Shown piece after piece: positions 44,543 to 56,958 of a stretch of DNA of 64,000 bases. A program made the position numbers and the translations under genes. The first letter of the stretch is position 1. Every line of letters begins with the position of its first letter. Under the pieces are notes generated by a model that had not been told where the DNA came from, did no database searches, and saw nothing but the letters and a program-made list of their open reading frames with translations. This DNA comes from Trachythela sp. YZ-2020 (Eukaryota > Cnidaria > Anthozoa > Malacalcyonacea > Clavulariidae): NCBI GenBank assembly GCA_016169945.1, contig JADLSH010000231.1:1984001-2048000 (forward strand), given 5' to 3'.

Positions 44543-46125
44543 TTGTTATTATTATTATTATTATTATTTAATCTTATTTGAGAACGGTAACCCTTCAGAT
44601 CTAATATCATCTGATTTCCAAGGGGCCGTTACCGAAATACAATAAAAAAAACTATATACAAAGGCATTATAACTATTCTAACTCAATAGACAAATTATTT
44701 ACAAACAAATAAAAATAGCTTCTAGTCACTGTTCACACGTTTCGTCCCATCGTTATAATCGGCTCGAGAGAATTGTTTTATTTGCCGAATAGAAACGCCG
44801 TTCGCTTTAGCGGCTTTCGGGAGGCTATTCCACAGACTTACCGCTGAATAACTTATGCTTTTTTTAGTGAAATTTGTTTTAGGCTTTGGTAGAGCAAAAT
44901 CAACATAATTATTACGTAGGCTGTAATTGTCGTTTCTATTAATATTAAACATGCTAGATATGCTGTCTGGGAGTTGCTTGTTTTTAACTTTATGCATAAA
45001 TGTTATTTTATGAGATCTCCTTCTTTTAGCTAATTGTTGCCAGCCAAGTTCGGTTAGCATATCGCTTATTCTTGTATCGAACGGTTTCCCCGTAATTACT
45101 CTTGCTGCTCTATTTTGCATTTTCTGTATTTTTCTTGCAGGTAAACACTACAGTTGTCCCAAACTAAACTGCAATAGTCAAAATAAAGCAATACTATAGC
45201 TTTATAAACGTTTTCTAAAATTGGTGTCGGAATATATTTCTTCATTCGACGTAACATTCCAATACCTTTTGAAGCCTTATTAACTATGTTTTCGATCTGG
45301 TTTTTCCACGATAATTGTTCGTCAACAATTATACCTAGGGTTTTTGTACACTTTACCCTATTAATATTGGTTTCCCCAATTTTTAATTCTTGGTCGTTTT
45401 CAATTTTGGCTAGTCTTTGTCTAGACCCTATTATCATGTATTCTGTTTTTTCTTTATTAAGAGTTAACCTGTTGGCCAGCAACCACTGATGAACTCTTTC
45501 TAAGTCTGCATTTAATTTAGTTATGACTTCATCACTTGATCTACCACTTGTCGTTAAATTTGTGTCGTCAGCGAACATAGCAGTATTCGAATGCGAGAGA
45601 CACCTCGGGAGATCGTTTATATAAACTAAAAATAACAACGGTCCCAGATTTGATCCCTGAGGCACTCCGCATCTTATGGTACGTCTATTTGACATGGTTC
45701 GTTCTATTTTACACATTTGTGTTCTGTTGGACAAATACGACTTAAACCATTTTAAGTTACTAGGGCTAGCCCCATACAGGTGTAATTTACTGAGAAGTAT
45801 ATCATGATCAACACAATCAAAAGCTTTCTTCAGGTCCAAAAATATTACACCATTCAAGCATCCATTGTCCATATTAATTAACCATTTGTTTGTAGCTTGA
45901 AGGAGCGATGATTGTGTTGAGTGATTCTTTCGGAAACCTGCTTGTTCACTTGTGAGTATCTCATTGGACTCCAGATAATCAGACAACTGCGTTGAAATAA
46001 GTTTCTCAAAATTTTTGGAAATTGCCGAGAGTATTGAAATAGGTCTATAATTAGTGCACTCAGTCTTGTCTCCCGATTTAAATATAGGTGAGGTCACTGC
46101 AGTTTTCATAATGAGGAATAAAGTA
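44543..46125 (-). mobile_element. LINE-D: 5'-truncated non-LTR retrotransposon with (TAA)n tail
   Basis: Minus strand. The 3' end is a (TAA)n tail (ATT repeats at 44547-44568), typical of several LINE clades that end in short tandem repeats. Reverse transcriptase occupies 46109-45096 (337 codons): VIFLDLKKAFDCVDHDIL, CGVPQGSNLGPLLF, FADD at residues 179-182, then GSRQR and LGIIVDEQLSW. One frameshift near 45110 separates the C-terminal domain, 45120-44722 (QNRAARVITG, SLWNSLP). The endonuclease and the start of RT are missing. Inserted into a spacer whose uninterrupted form is at about 24200. Confidence 0.88.
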
Positions 46126-46915
46126 AAACAATTTCAAAGAACATTGCTTTGTTAAGAAGAGCTAAGTCCTTCGTTCCCATACATGTTCTTGAGAAAATGT
46201 ATAATGCTTTCATAATTCCTCATTTTTACTGTTGTTCGACTGTATGGTATGATGGCAGTAAAAACAAATTAACTAAGATGTCTAAACTTCATAAGAAAGC
46301 GGCACGCGTAATTACCGGTGAACCTTATGATATTCGATCTAACGAAGTATTTCAAAAACTTAATTGGTTAGCAATGAATACGCATTTACAAATTCGAGAG
46401 AATATAGCTACTTTCAAGGCATTAACTGGAAATTCGCCTGCGTATCTTACCAAATCATTTAATCGTTGCTCGAATGAAACATACAATTTGAGAAGTAATT
46501 TTGACCAACTGTCACTTTGACAAAACCTAACGCAAATTTCCTTAAAAAAGCTTTTCTTATAGAGCGGCAAAATCAGTGGAACAACCTTCCCTTAATTTTA
46601 ACGCAAAACATCGGTAATCAAACAGCGAACGTATTTAAGACATTGCTCATCAATCACTATAGAAACAACGTACTATAGTAATTGATGAGTACCCCGTGAA
46701 TGCGGTTGTAATAATAATAAATTAAGTATTTTGTTGTATATATATTAGTAATAATAATTAATTAGTACTTTGTTGTATTAGTGACTGAGTAGTGTGAAGC
46801 CGAGTAGTTAGGCTTCATAATTATTTGTAAATTTTTATATTGTATACACGGCCCATTGAAAACCAGCGAATGCTGAATGGCTACCGTGTTTAAATAATTT
46901 TAATAAACAATAAAA
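46126..46915 (+). mobile_element. LINE-E: C-terminal fragment, head-to-head with LINE-D
   Basis: Plus strand. Reading from 46149: MLRRAKSFVPIHVLEKMYNA, KKAARVITGEPYD, then a frameshift near 46515, then NQWNNLPLILTQN. A 3' region to about 46915 ends AATAAACAATAAAAA. Only the C-terminal domain remains. Its truncated 5' end abuts the truncated 5' end of LINE-D within about 25 bp. Confidence 0.8.
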
Positions 46916-47041
46916 ATCGACTGGCCAGCAAAATGGCGGCCAAACATGCGCGAACCCAAAAACTTCAAAGCTTCCGACGGAAGTGGTCTCTCTGTATAGT
47001 CTTTACTCCGTGCCCAAGGGTAAATACCGAGGAGAAATAGT

Positions 47042-47445
47042 ATACCCTCGCCACGAGGCGCCTACCTTAATCCCCGAGCGAAGGCGTTTGGTTTTGGAAT
47101 GCCCAATGTGTCTTCTTCCATACCCTTAAAAAATGCACACTGGTTCCACACACCCACATCTGAAATTCGTCCATTTGTTCCGTCATCTGCGTAAAGGCAT
47201 TGGTTGTCTGGTCGTGCAATGCCCATAAGGACAACAGAATGCGTGTGTTTGTAATTGAAGTAGTCGGAACCATAACCAAATCGGTGGTTGCATGACCAAG
47301 TGCTTTCCGTCAATCGCACCAAAACAGTTGGGAACTATCAATGGTGTCAAATTCACACGCAATCTCTTTCCACTGCTTTCGCCTATTGCTGTTGAAAGAT
47401 ACTTAATTCCTAGTTTTTCATATATTGCTTTGCATACTTCATGAA
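47042..47445 (-). pseudogene. PIF/Harbinger transposase remnant 4, C-terminal part (continues at 58550)
   Basis: The minus strand carries the GYGSDYFNYKHTHSVVLMGI, ADDGTNGRISDVGVWNQ and GMEEDTLGIPKPNA blocks, with frameshifts. It is cut at 47445 by LINE-F; the N-terminal part resumes at 58550. The catalytic block differs from the others at GTNGRISDVG (Gly to Val). Confidence 0.82.
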
Positions 47446-48508
47446 TGCAAACCGTCCACCAGATACTCAGTTAAATTGTTTCCTAAATGTCTCTTATGGA
47501 AAGGAAATCTTCATTGCAGGCGACTTGAACTGTGATTTATTATCTAACAATTCTCAGTCTACTGCTTTCGAGGAATTTTGTACATCCTTCAATTTGACGC
47601 AAGTGATTTCGCAACCCACCAGGGTAACGCAAAATTCAAGAACTTTGCTTGATGTAATAGCAACTACATCACCAAACTTAGTTATCCAAAGCAATGTTAT
47701 ACAGCCATGAGCGATCATTTTCCAGTAATTGTTACCTTGAACTTAAAGAAGCCACGAACCCAAGCCATCAATATTAAAACTAGAAGCTATAAGCAGTATG
47801 ACCCTACAGATTTCAATATGGATGTTTCAAAAATTTGCTGGGACAGCTTAGATGATATAAATGGTGTAGACGATAAAGTCAAACTTTTTAATTCCCTTTT
47901 TGGCCAAGTTGTTGAAAGCCATGCCCCTATAAAGGAAATGAATTTTAAACACAAGGGTAACCCCTGCATCACACCGGTACTTCGGGAAGAAATGAAACTA
48001 CGTGATCGGCTCGAGCTAGAGCTACAAATCTGAATTCTGATTGGATAGCTGTTAAAGCTAAAAGGAGAGAGGTGAAAAAGATGCTGAAAACTGCAGAAAT
48101 AAATTTCGTCAAGAGAAAAGTTGAAAAATGTAATGGTAAATCTAACCAATTATGGAAACTTATCCGTGGCATTACTCCCACATCTCGAGGGCTGACACCC
48201 ACATTACAATACACTAAAGATATTGTGATTGTTGCCAATGATTTTAATAAATATTTCACATCGGTGGGTCAAAAAACGGTAGAAACCGTAAAACAGTTAT
48301 CTTCGGACTATAATGCCGTTATGATGCCAATTGTTTCTCCTCCAAATAATTCGACTCAAGAACAATTTTATTTTGCACCTGTTACTGTTGCTGATTTAGA
48401 AGAGTGTATTCTCAAGATGCCTGGAAACAAATCTCCTGGCGCCGATAAGATCCCAGTTAAAATTCTGAAAGATTGTTTGGCCAATATTTCAATGCCGCTA
48501 ACAAATAT
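47446..48508 (+). pseudogene. LINE-F coding part 1: endonuclease end and RT start
   Basis: Begins inside the APE endonuclease (FIAGDLNCDLLSNN, with the Asp-x-Asn of the catalytic centre; SRTLLDVIAT). A frameshift near 47707 leads into SDHFPVIVTL. The linker has HAPIKEMNFKH; a second break is near 48033. The frame then reads KMPGNKSPGADKIPVKILKD to the interruption in ISMPLTN at 48506. No start codon of the original protein is present. Confidence 0.85.
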
Positions 48509-48789
48509 GTGACCTTCCATGGGAAAACATACCTTAACGCTTTTGAAAAACGTGCTAAAAATTCGTTCGTTATCCGTTCGTTAGGCGTTCAGGCGCTTCA
48601 GCGTTTCGTTAAAACGATTTTGGAGAACGTTCATAATTCCTAACGGCCCGTTGAAACGCATGGAAAAAAACGTATGAAAAATGTTTCAAAACCGTTCAAA
48701 CATTTGGATTTAGCGTTCGTTCGAACGATTGGATTTCGTTCGAGCGATATTGGTGTTTATAGGCTACTCGAATCTTCTTCCGTGCGCTT

Positions 48790-49700
48790 GACGATTCTGT
48801 CTTAGCGTGAACTACATGAAATGCTATTATTATTTTTGCCGAAATGCAATTATTTCAAGCATAACGTAAAAAAGTTTCTTTTAAAAATCTACTAATCGTT
48901 TTTGAACAGCCGGTTCAGAGGGTGCAATGATGGAAAGCGGTGCTTAAACAATTCTGTAGAGTTTCATAAAGTTCGCCGACAGGATACACAAAATCGCAAG
49001 CCATATGTCGTATTATAACAACTGCATTGCCAGATGCTTTGGCAAGGTGCTAATGAACTTACATTGTCGGAAATCGGTATATCAACAGACAACACCTAAA
49101 TAAATTGAGGAATTTTGCATGGCATATGCATGCAGTTTAAATTCTACATACTGTATTTAGTCTAAGTCCGGAGCCTGAGCAACAAGATCTACTGTATACC
49201 TGTGCAGACAGGAATGCCGGCAGATTACAACACTTGTTCTGCACATGCTTGCATTGTAGCTTGCGCAGTATAACGGGCCAATATTATGCTGCTTAATTGA
49301 GCTTACAAACAGGTCTGTGTATTATGAAAGTCTGCAATGTACAAATATTTTTTGATATTATATTCGCGAAATATGACGAGAACTGATTCATTAGCATGCC
49401 TAACAAGATAGCCGACACATAGTGACATATGCATCATCACAACTTGCACGTTCAATGATATTTATAAATCACTGCAACGTTACAACGTTATTTTACTATT
49501 CTTAATAGAATAATGGGGTTTGTATAATATGTCTCTCCATTAATATAGGATTGACACCCAGGACTGACCCCCGTTGGTTTTGACGTCATATACATGCAGT
49601 AATGTATAAGCAAATCCCTCCTTTTTATAATCCTAGAGTATTAAGTCAAGTTTAACATTATTATATACATATATATCAAGTCTTTATAAATTTAATCTCA
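48790..49700. other. Interior of 8.45-kb element, no gene seen
   Basis: Non-coding sequence between the left subterminal repeats and LINE-G. No family-like open frame on either strand. Confidence 0.55.
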
Positions 49701-49704
49701 ATTA

Positions 49705-52700
49705 ATGGCAACAAATTTCCTTCGGTTTGGCGTCTGGAATATTGAAGGTCTGGAACAAGCTTAACGATACAGATTTCATTTCAAAAATAGGTAATTTTGA
49801 TTTAATTTCATTAGTCGATACCTGGCTTCCATATGGCTTCAATGATATTAATATTGATGGTTTCTTTTCATTTTCAAAATGCCGAAAGCAAATGTCCGAA
49901 AACTCACGTAGAAATTCCGGTGGAATAAGTATTCTTGTTAAATCATCTCTAAAAAAAGGGGTTAAATTTCTGGATAAGGATAGTAATGAAGAGTTTGTAT
50001 GGTGGAAATTGGATAAAACATTTTTCAAATTAACACATGATATTTATATACGTACAGTTTACATACCACCACAGAACTCCTCTCGAGAAACTCGAATTGA
50101 TATCGATCACTTTGAAAGGCTCCAAGATAAAATTTATAAATTCTCTACTTTGGGTAAGGTAGTATTATGTGGAGATTTCAATGCTAGAATGGGTAATCTT
50201 GATGATTTTATTGAAGAATCGTTTTTTGAAGATGAAAACTATACCCCAATCAAAATGGATAAGCGACTTTCAAGAGACAGTTGTGTAAATTCATATGGGC
50301 GGGCTTTAACTGATTTGTGTATTGGCAATAATATGGTTGCATTAAATGGTAGGACCAAAGGTGATCTCATTGGAGAGTTCACTTGTCAAACTTACAATGG
50401 AGCTAGTGTTGTTGACTACGCTATTGTTTCAAATGACTTACTTTCATCTATTAATAGTTTTTCAGTTGCTGATATCACTGAATTCTCTCATCATTCTTTT
50501 ATATCTTTCGTGATGAGAATTAAAACACCTAAGATTTCAGATGAAGTTCTAAAACTAATGTCTCATTCTGTGTCATTTGTATGGAATGACAACCAAAAAG
50601 ATACTTTGAGAGAGTTTATGAACTCGAATGAAGTACAAAACAAATTGGACACATTGTTTCTTCCCACTACAACTTCTGAAAAATCAATTGATGTTGAGAT
50701 GCTTGTGAATAGCTTTTCAGAGATATTATGTGACACATCTCAAAAAGTGTTAAATATTAAAAAACGAAAGAAAATAAAAAATAGAAACAAATTAAAACAA
50801 AAATGGTATGACACGAATTGTCATACTCTTAAAAAGAATCTGAGAAATTTAGGTAGTCTACTCACGAAATATCCGAATGATGTATATCTACGACATTTAT
50901 TTTTTGCAAAAAGAAAGGAATATAAACGTATGATTAAGAAATTAAAAAGACAATTTCATAATTCCATACTAAATCAAATTGAAACTCTATCCGAAAACAA
51001 TCCTAAAGAATTCTGGAAACTAGTAAATTCAATAAAAACACATAAACGTAGTAAGTCAAACGAAATACCATCATTGGAATGGTTTGACTATTTTAAAAGT
51101 TTAAATAAGATAAACTTCAACACTGAGAAAATTAGCAGCGAAGCTCAAATTGTGAAGGATTTCAATATATGGGCCACTTGTAAAAACGATACTCTCGACA
51201 CACCAATCTCACTTGAAGAAATATGCAAGCTATCAAAGAAACTAAAGAACAAAAAAGCCAGTGCTAGTGATTCACTGTCCAATGAGATCATTAAGACAGC
51301 GGTCGAAGTTCTACCTTCTTATTTTGTAAAATTGTTTAATACTATCCTATCCAACGGTGTCTTTCCATCACAATGGTCTAAAGGTTTTATTGTCCCAATA
51401 CATAAATCAGGAAACACATTTGACCCGAATAACTATAGAGGAATATGTATAGGTAGCTGTTTGGGAAAATTTTTTACATTATTTATGAATACACGTCTAA
51501 CTGAGTTTTTGGAAGAGTCGAAAATTATGAATAGATGTCAAATTGGTTTTAGGAAGAATTGTAGAACTACAGATCATCTATTAGTCCTAAAAACCCTAAT
51601 AGACTTTTATAGATCAAAACGAAAACCAATCTTTGCTTGTTTTATTGATTTTAAAAAAGCTTATGATAGTGTATGGAGAGGTCTTTTCTTTAAACTTATC
51701 CAGTATGGTTGTAGTAAGAAGTTTATCCGTTTAATACTAAGTATGTATTCTTCAGTTAATTATTCGGTTAAATTGGATAAGGGAAATACGCCTTTCTTCA
51801 AATCTTTTGTTGGAGTAAAACAAGGTTGTAATCTTAGTCCTGCTTTATTTAACAAGTTTATAAATGATATACCAAATCTATTTAACAGCTCATGTTCCCC
51901 AGTAAAGTTAGGTGAAACAGATCTAAATTGCTTACTTTACGCAGACGATTTAGTATTACTATCTGAATCCAAGTCTGGTTTGCAGAATTGTCTGACAAAA
52001 CTTGAAAGATATACGAAGAAATGGAAATTAAATATTAATATTAAAAAATCCAAAGTTTTGTTGTTTGGAACACCAACTCAAAGATACAAATACTTAACGT
52101 CAAATTGGTTTTTTGAAAAGAACACTTTGGAACAAGTGGATGAATATTGTTACCTAGGAATAACACTTCATTTTTCAGGAAATTTTAAACGAACTCAGAA
52201 AGTCTTATATGTTAAAGCACTGTGTGCATATCATAAGTTATTCAAAAGTCTTTCCAACTTTGAAAATGTACCAATCAAAACATTATTAAAACTTTTCACA
52301 GCAATGGTAGTACCAATTCTACTATATGGCTGTGAGGTTTGGGGTCCTTACTTACTGGGTAGAATAAACTCTTTCGAGATGTTTAAAACGAAAATCTTCA
52401 AAATAACGAATGACGTAGAAAAATTTCACCTAAAATTTTGCAAAAAATTTTTAGGGGTTCACTCAAAATCTACAAATCTAGCAGATCTAGCAGAAATAGG
52501 AAAGGTACCCTTAATTATTCAAATAGCTACCTTTATAATAAAATATTGGTTACGCATCAAAAGTACACCGTTCAGAGATACTCTTGTTGGTCAAGCGGCA
52601 AGAATATTTATGCAATTTGATTCACAACCAATTTCATTTGCAAAATATTTGCTACAACTTTGTGATGTAGAAGTTAAAAACTTTGAAAATTTCGCAATAC

Positions 52701-53215
52701 CATCAGATATGCAGGGGAATTTTTGCCATTATTTGAAGAGTAAACTACATAAATGTTTCACTGATTACTGGAAAGAACAGATTCAACAAGGTGGAAATAT
52801 TGGAAAATTAAGAATTTTTAAAACATTGAAAACAAATTTTGGAATTGAAGAATATCTCTCTTCAGTTAATAATTTTAAACACCGTCAAGCTGTTACAAAA
52901 TTAAGAATTTCAGCACATAAATTACCTGTTGAAACTGGTCGATATAACAATGTTTCATACAATGATAGAGTATGTAAACATTGTGATCTAAATGAGATTG
53001 GGAATGAACAGCATTACCTAATGTCATGCAGTAATACAAAGCTAGTCGATCTCAGAACAAAATTTATTGCTAATCATTATAATATAAATAATTCTTTTTC
53101 TTCATTCGCTTATCAAGATATATTTAAATATGTTCTTTCTATGCAAGACAAAACAATAATGTCTTTAGTCGCAAAATACTGCTTTGACATACTAACAGTA
53201 TACGATATGTTATAA
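49705..53215 (+). pseudogene. LINE-G: nearly open APE endonuclease/reverse transcriptase ORF
   Basis: The ATG at 49705 begins NFLRFGVWNIEGL, the first endonuclease motif. One indel near 49745-49755 then shifts into a 1,162-codon open frame ending at 53215. The endonuclease shows LVDTWLP (Asp where Glu is usual), VLCGDFNARMG, VVDYAIVS and SHHSF (SDH altered). Reverse transcriptase: IPIHKSG-like VPIHKSGNTFDPNNYRGICI, CFIDFKKAYDSVWR, GVKQGCNLSPALFN, YADD at residues 738-741 of the long frame, and YCYLGITL. The C-terminus has a zinc-knuckle-like CKHC...HYLMSC. Length and openness suggest a recent insertion. It is the only LINE here with both domains and a single break. Confidence 0.9.
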
Positions 53216-56200
53216 CTTTTGTAGTTTTAAGTATGAAGTAATGTAATTATGTATGTGTATTTTTATGTATGTATCCTATATGCCAATGATGGTATTTTTG
53301 TAGATTAAATATATATGCATGCTGTAGTTGTCAGCACTGTAATTCGAGGCAAATTAATCTACTATATGGCCTACTGTACATTAGATATATGGTAAATATG
53401 AGTGAGAACACGGCGAATATTTAGTATGCACCAATTCAAGGGCGGACGTTCATATACATGTTATATATTGTCGGTATAACATACGTGGTGAATCGAAGTA
53501 GGAGAGAAAAAATCTAGCGAGTCATTGTAAAACTCGCTTTAGATTGCTTATTATGACAAGAGGAAATTGATGTATCGTTCAGATGGACGCGAATAAACAT
53601 CAGTTGAAAGGTTGCCAGACCTTCAAAGTGGCTTGGCATGAGGTTTGCGTAGTTTAGCTTGGTGGTCACATAACTGGGATAATTTAAATAGGGTGCATTT
53701 ACCCACACTCAAACAAGAATTGCTTACCAAGTTTATAAAAACATTTTGAATGAATTTGTGGGTAGATGCAACCTCAAAATTGCAAGGATAATAATAGGCA
53801 GGACAAGCATAAAAGATTTTGCCAGAAACATGTCATTGTGTTATGTTGTTATGTTATGCTTACTTGACAATGTGGATGTCTGGGGAAGTCTTGCTTGAAT
53901 TATCGTAGGTAGGCAGGAGGCACAAATTGTGTCACAAGTTGATGTCTCGAAATGAATGAGGATCACTCTTTTGTTATATTGGTGAGTATAAACTCCCCTG
54001 TGCATGGGTTTGGGACTGTCGTTTCTATATGGGCGGCTGGAGTGTACTTTCGAACCGCTGTTTCTATATGGGCAGTTTGCTATTGCTATATGCCTTAGTA
54101 AAAAAAACTGTGCGCTATTCCTGCCAGGGTCGAGTATTAGGTTGCTTTTCAGGGTGGAAATCCGGACATTCGGAATTGCGGAACGCCGGACATTCGAATT
54201 TAAGTTGCGGAACGCCGGACGTTAACTAACAAAAATTTACCATTTATGCCAGGTCTTAGACATGGCATAATTGGTTTCCTTTTCAGGGTACTATAGCTAG
54301 CGCAGGTAGCTTAGAAACATTTAGACAGTTGACATTGTATGCTATTTTCTATCATTAATTTCTGTGTAGATGCTCTAGTATGAAGGGAAATAAAATATTT
54401 CCTGATGAAATTCTTAGAGATACATTAGTGACCACCAAGAACTTAGTTAATTAATAACATGTATTGATCTAGAGTTAATAATTTGCGGTTGGGGACCGGC
54501 GTAAGGTGATGTCGTTAAAATAGTGTCATTTAAATGCAGTTTTCTGGAACTACCGTATATGCAGCTTTATAGGATGTGCCTGGTTTTTTGTAGATTAACC
54601 TCGGCCTTTGTGTGGTTTTGGACACCTTAATTACGCTCCCTCACTAAAACTGTAAAATTACTTCACCTAATTATTCCTACACCGAAAGTTGGTGAGGAAC
54701 CTGTGATTAGTTGAAATTTAAAAACGGATAACAAAAAAAATGCTGTTCAAACAGCATAACACTTGTATATGTGGTCGTGTGCTCGCAAAATGAGAGCATA
54801 TAACTGCAGTGTAGGAAAAAATATGGCAACAAAAATGGCGACCTTGGAATTGATGTAAATAACTAAATAAATAATAAAGAGAATAATCTACAGAATACAA
54901 GTTTGGTTTATAACTATATAAAAGGATTGGGCACATAATAAGCATTCATATAATTGCTGCGGAGCGAGCGAGCCTGAAGCGAGCGAGCGTAGCAGCAGCC
55001 TAATATGTGCAGAGAGGGGGTTTTGAAGTAAATTTTATTTAGCGCATGGAATTGTGGTCGTGCGCGCTTGCTATGCGCAGAACACAAATTTTAAACTCGC
55101 TCAGTTCCTGTGCTTTTCGATTTCCTGTGCTTTCGAGTCTTCGAATTGTTATCGAATTTCTAAAGCTTTTTCAAGTCTATTTTCACCATTCAAGGTAGGA
55201 TATTTTGTCTTTTGTTTATATGTTACATTTACATTTGTTTACTCCTTTTTGGAAAGTTGGCAATCTTAATTTATATATCTATGAAATGCTGAAAGCACAC
55301 AATCGATCGCAGCTAGATTCAGTGTCTGTTTATATATAAACTATATATTCTGCATTAGTGCTATCGACTTTGCTTGAGCTGTTAGTGCTGTAAAGCATGG
55401 AAGTCTTACATAGAGATGTCTTTAAAAGGTTTTTCTATCCATTCGCGTTTGCTTTCTCTTGCTGATTTTCATATTTTGCATCAAGTGATGTTTCGTGTAT
55501 GCCGCTTGACGATTGTGACTCCGTGTGAACTTGACACAAAGTCACAGGTATGCAATTGATCGTCTAAATTGCCTGACTGAATCATTCTGTTTGACCTATT
55601 AAATAGGCTACTGTAGGCATATAAATATGTTTTTATTCCTATTTTACAATGGACTTAACATTTTTGTCTAGCCGCGGGCCTTCACATATTATTGTCAGAA
55701 CAGACATGAAGGGTCTCAGTTGTGCGCGCACTAAGACAAATATTCGAATGGCAATGAGTTGTGCTTTACATATAGGTGACTCGCATTTCCAAATGCAAAA
55801 TTATTTTGCGCACATGTATATATAGTTTAAAGCTTTTATAATTATATACACTACAAAAATATGCAAATTTCCTTGCGTGGCAGTGTCCAATTACTCATCG
55901 CAGTAAACATGGGTTTCATGTGGGAATTCCATGTGGTAGAACAATAGCCTACATGGAAAATATTGATATTTTGAAATAGATGTTACAAAATTTGATGTCT
56001 TTCATGTTTCGTGATATATTTAGCTTGTCTCATCCTGCAAACTATGCTAGGGTATGCATCTACTGACAGCGCGCAAGCCACTGGGTCAATGCCAATAATT
56101 ACCGTCTACTGAATATAATTTGTGTTCCATATTTGTTCGCATGTTTGTTTCAAGAAGCTAAAGAATAATAACAGTCCCGCAGCATTCCCTACCTTGCAGG

Positions 56201-56690
56201 TACCCTAGTCTATACTCTTTAACGCGCAATAGATTTTGCTTTGATCTGTTGACAATTTTTTCTTCATAATAATTATTTCAGGCAGGAAATTAAATCAATT
56301 GGCGCGAGATTTAAGCTGCTCAAGGAGAATAGCCAGACATGCATACTATAGAATATAGCATATCCAAAGTTCAACTGTCTAAATTATAGCCTTTGCCTTG
56401 CCTTGTTTTGGCAGCGTGGTTTCCGCATCAGAGGTTTGAAACATCTTCCAGAATAGTTATTGAATATCTCAATATATGTCAAATTTAAAGAATACTGCAC
56501 AATAATTCATACTGTACAACTTCATGTAACTAATATAACTGCTGTACTATATCTTCGAATTTTCGAATTGAACAATACTCACAGCGTAATTTATCAGAAT
56601 GTTTAGTTAAATTTGTATAATATTTATATCACTTGAGTACTTTTGTGCGCCGATAGAGGTTACTTGTTCGCTACATTATTCTAATTATTC
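53216..56690. other. Right interior of 8.45-kb element, no gene seen
   Basis: About 3.5 kb of non-coding sequence. Short repeats: GTTTCTATATGGGC twice (54022, 54060), GGAACGCCGGAC twice (54180-54225), and a GAGCGAGC cluster (54963-54990). A TATATAAAAGG at 54916 resembles a TATA box but nothing open follows. No transposase. Confidence 0.55.
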
Positions 56691-56958
56691 TGTTGACAGC
56701 TATCCTTAATCTATGCGTTATGGCGAATTTCGTTAGGAACGTTCAATAATTTAATTCGTTCAAACGACTTCTGATAGAACGTTTTTTTATCCGTTCAAAT
56801 CCTCGACTTTATTCGTTCAGATTTTTTACTCAAATCGTCAAAACGTTTTTGAGATTCGTTGAAACGTTATAACAAAACGTTCTCTATCCGTTCGTTCTCC
56901 GTTTTTTTGGCCGTTTCAACGAAATATCGTTAAGGTATGTTTTCCCATGGAAGGTCAC
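56690..56958. repeat. Right subterminal AACG/CGTT-motif cluster and TIR
   Basis: Dense AACGTT, TTCGTTC and AAACGTT motifs in both orientations, mirroring 48509-48760. Possibly transposase-binding repeats (inference). Confidence 0.7.

Larger units (their letters stand above)
48509..56958. mobile_element. 8.45-kb TIR element with 6-bp target duplication
   Basis: The ends GTGACCTTCCATGGGAAAAC, continuing for about 32 bp, are perfect inverted repeats. Flanks AAATAT (48503-48508) and AATTAT (56959-56964) match at 5 of 6. Removing the element and one flank copy restores the LINE-F reading frame across NIIN, which supports these borders. The subterminal 250-300 bp on both sides are packed with AACG/CGTT-type motifs. 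The interior holds LINE-G and otherwise no coding region or transposase. Superfamily unknown; 6-bp duplications are uncommon. Confidence 0.85.

Noticed and set aside
54914..54926. TATATAAAAGG as a TATA box
   Set aside because: No open frame or conserved flank downstream; isolated AT-rich match.
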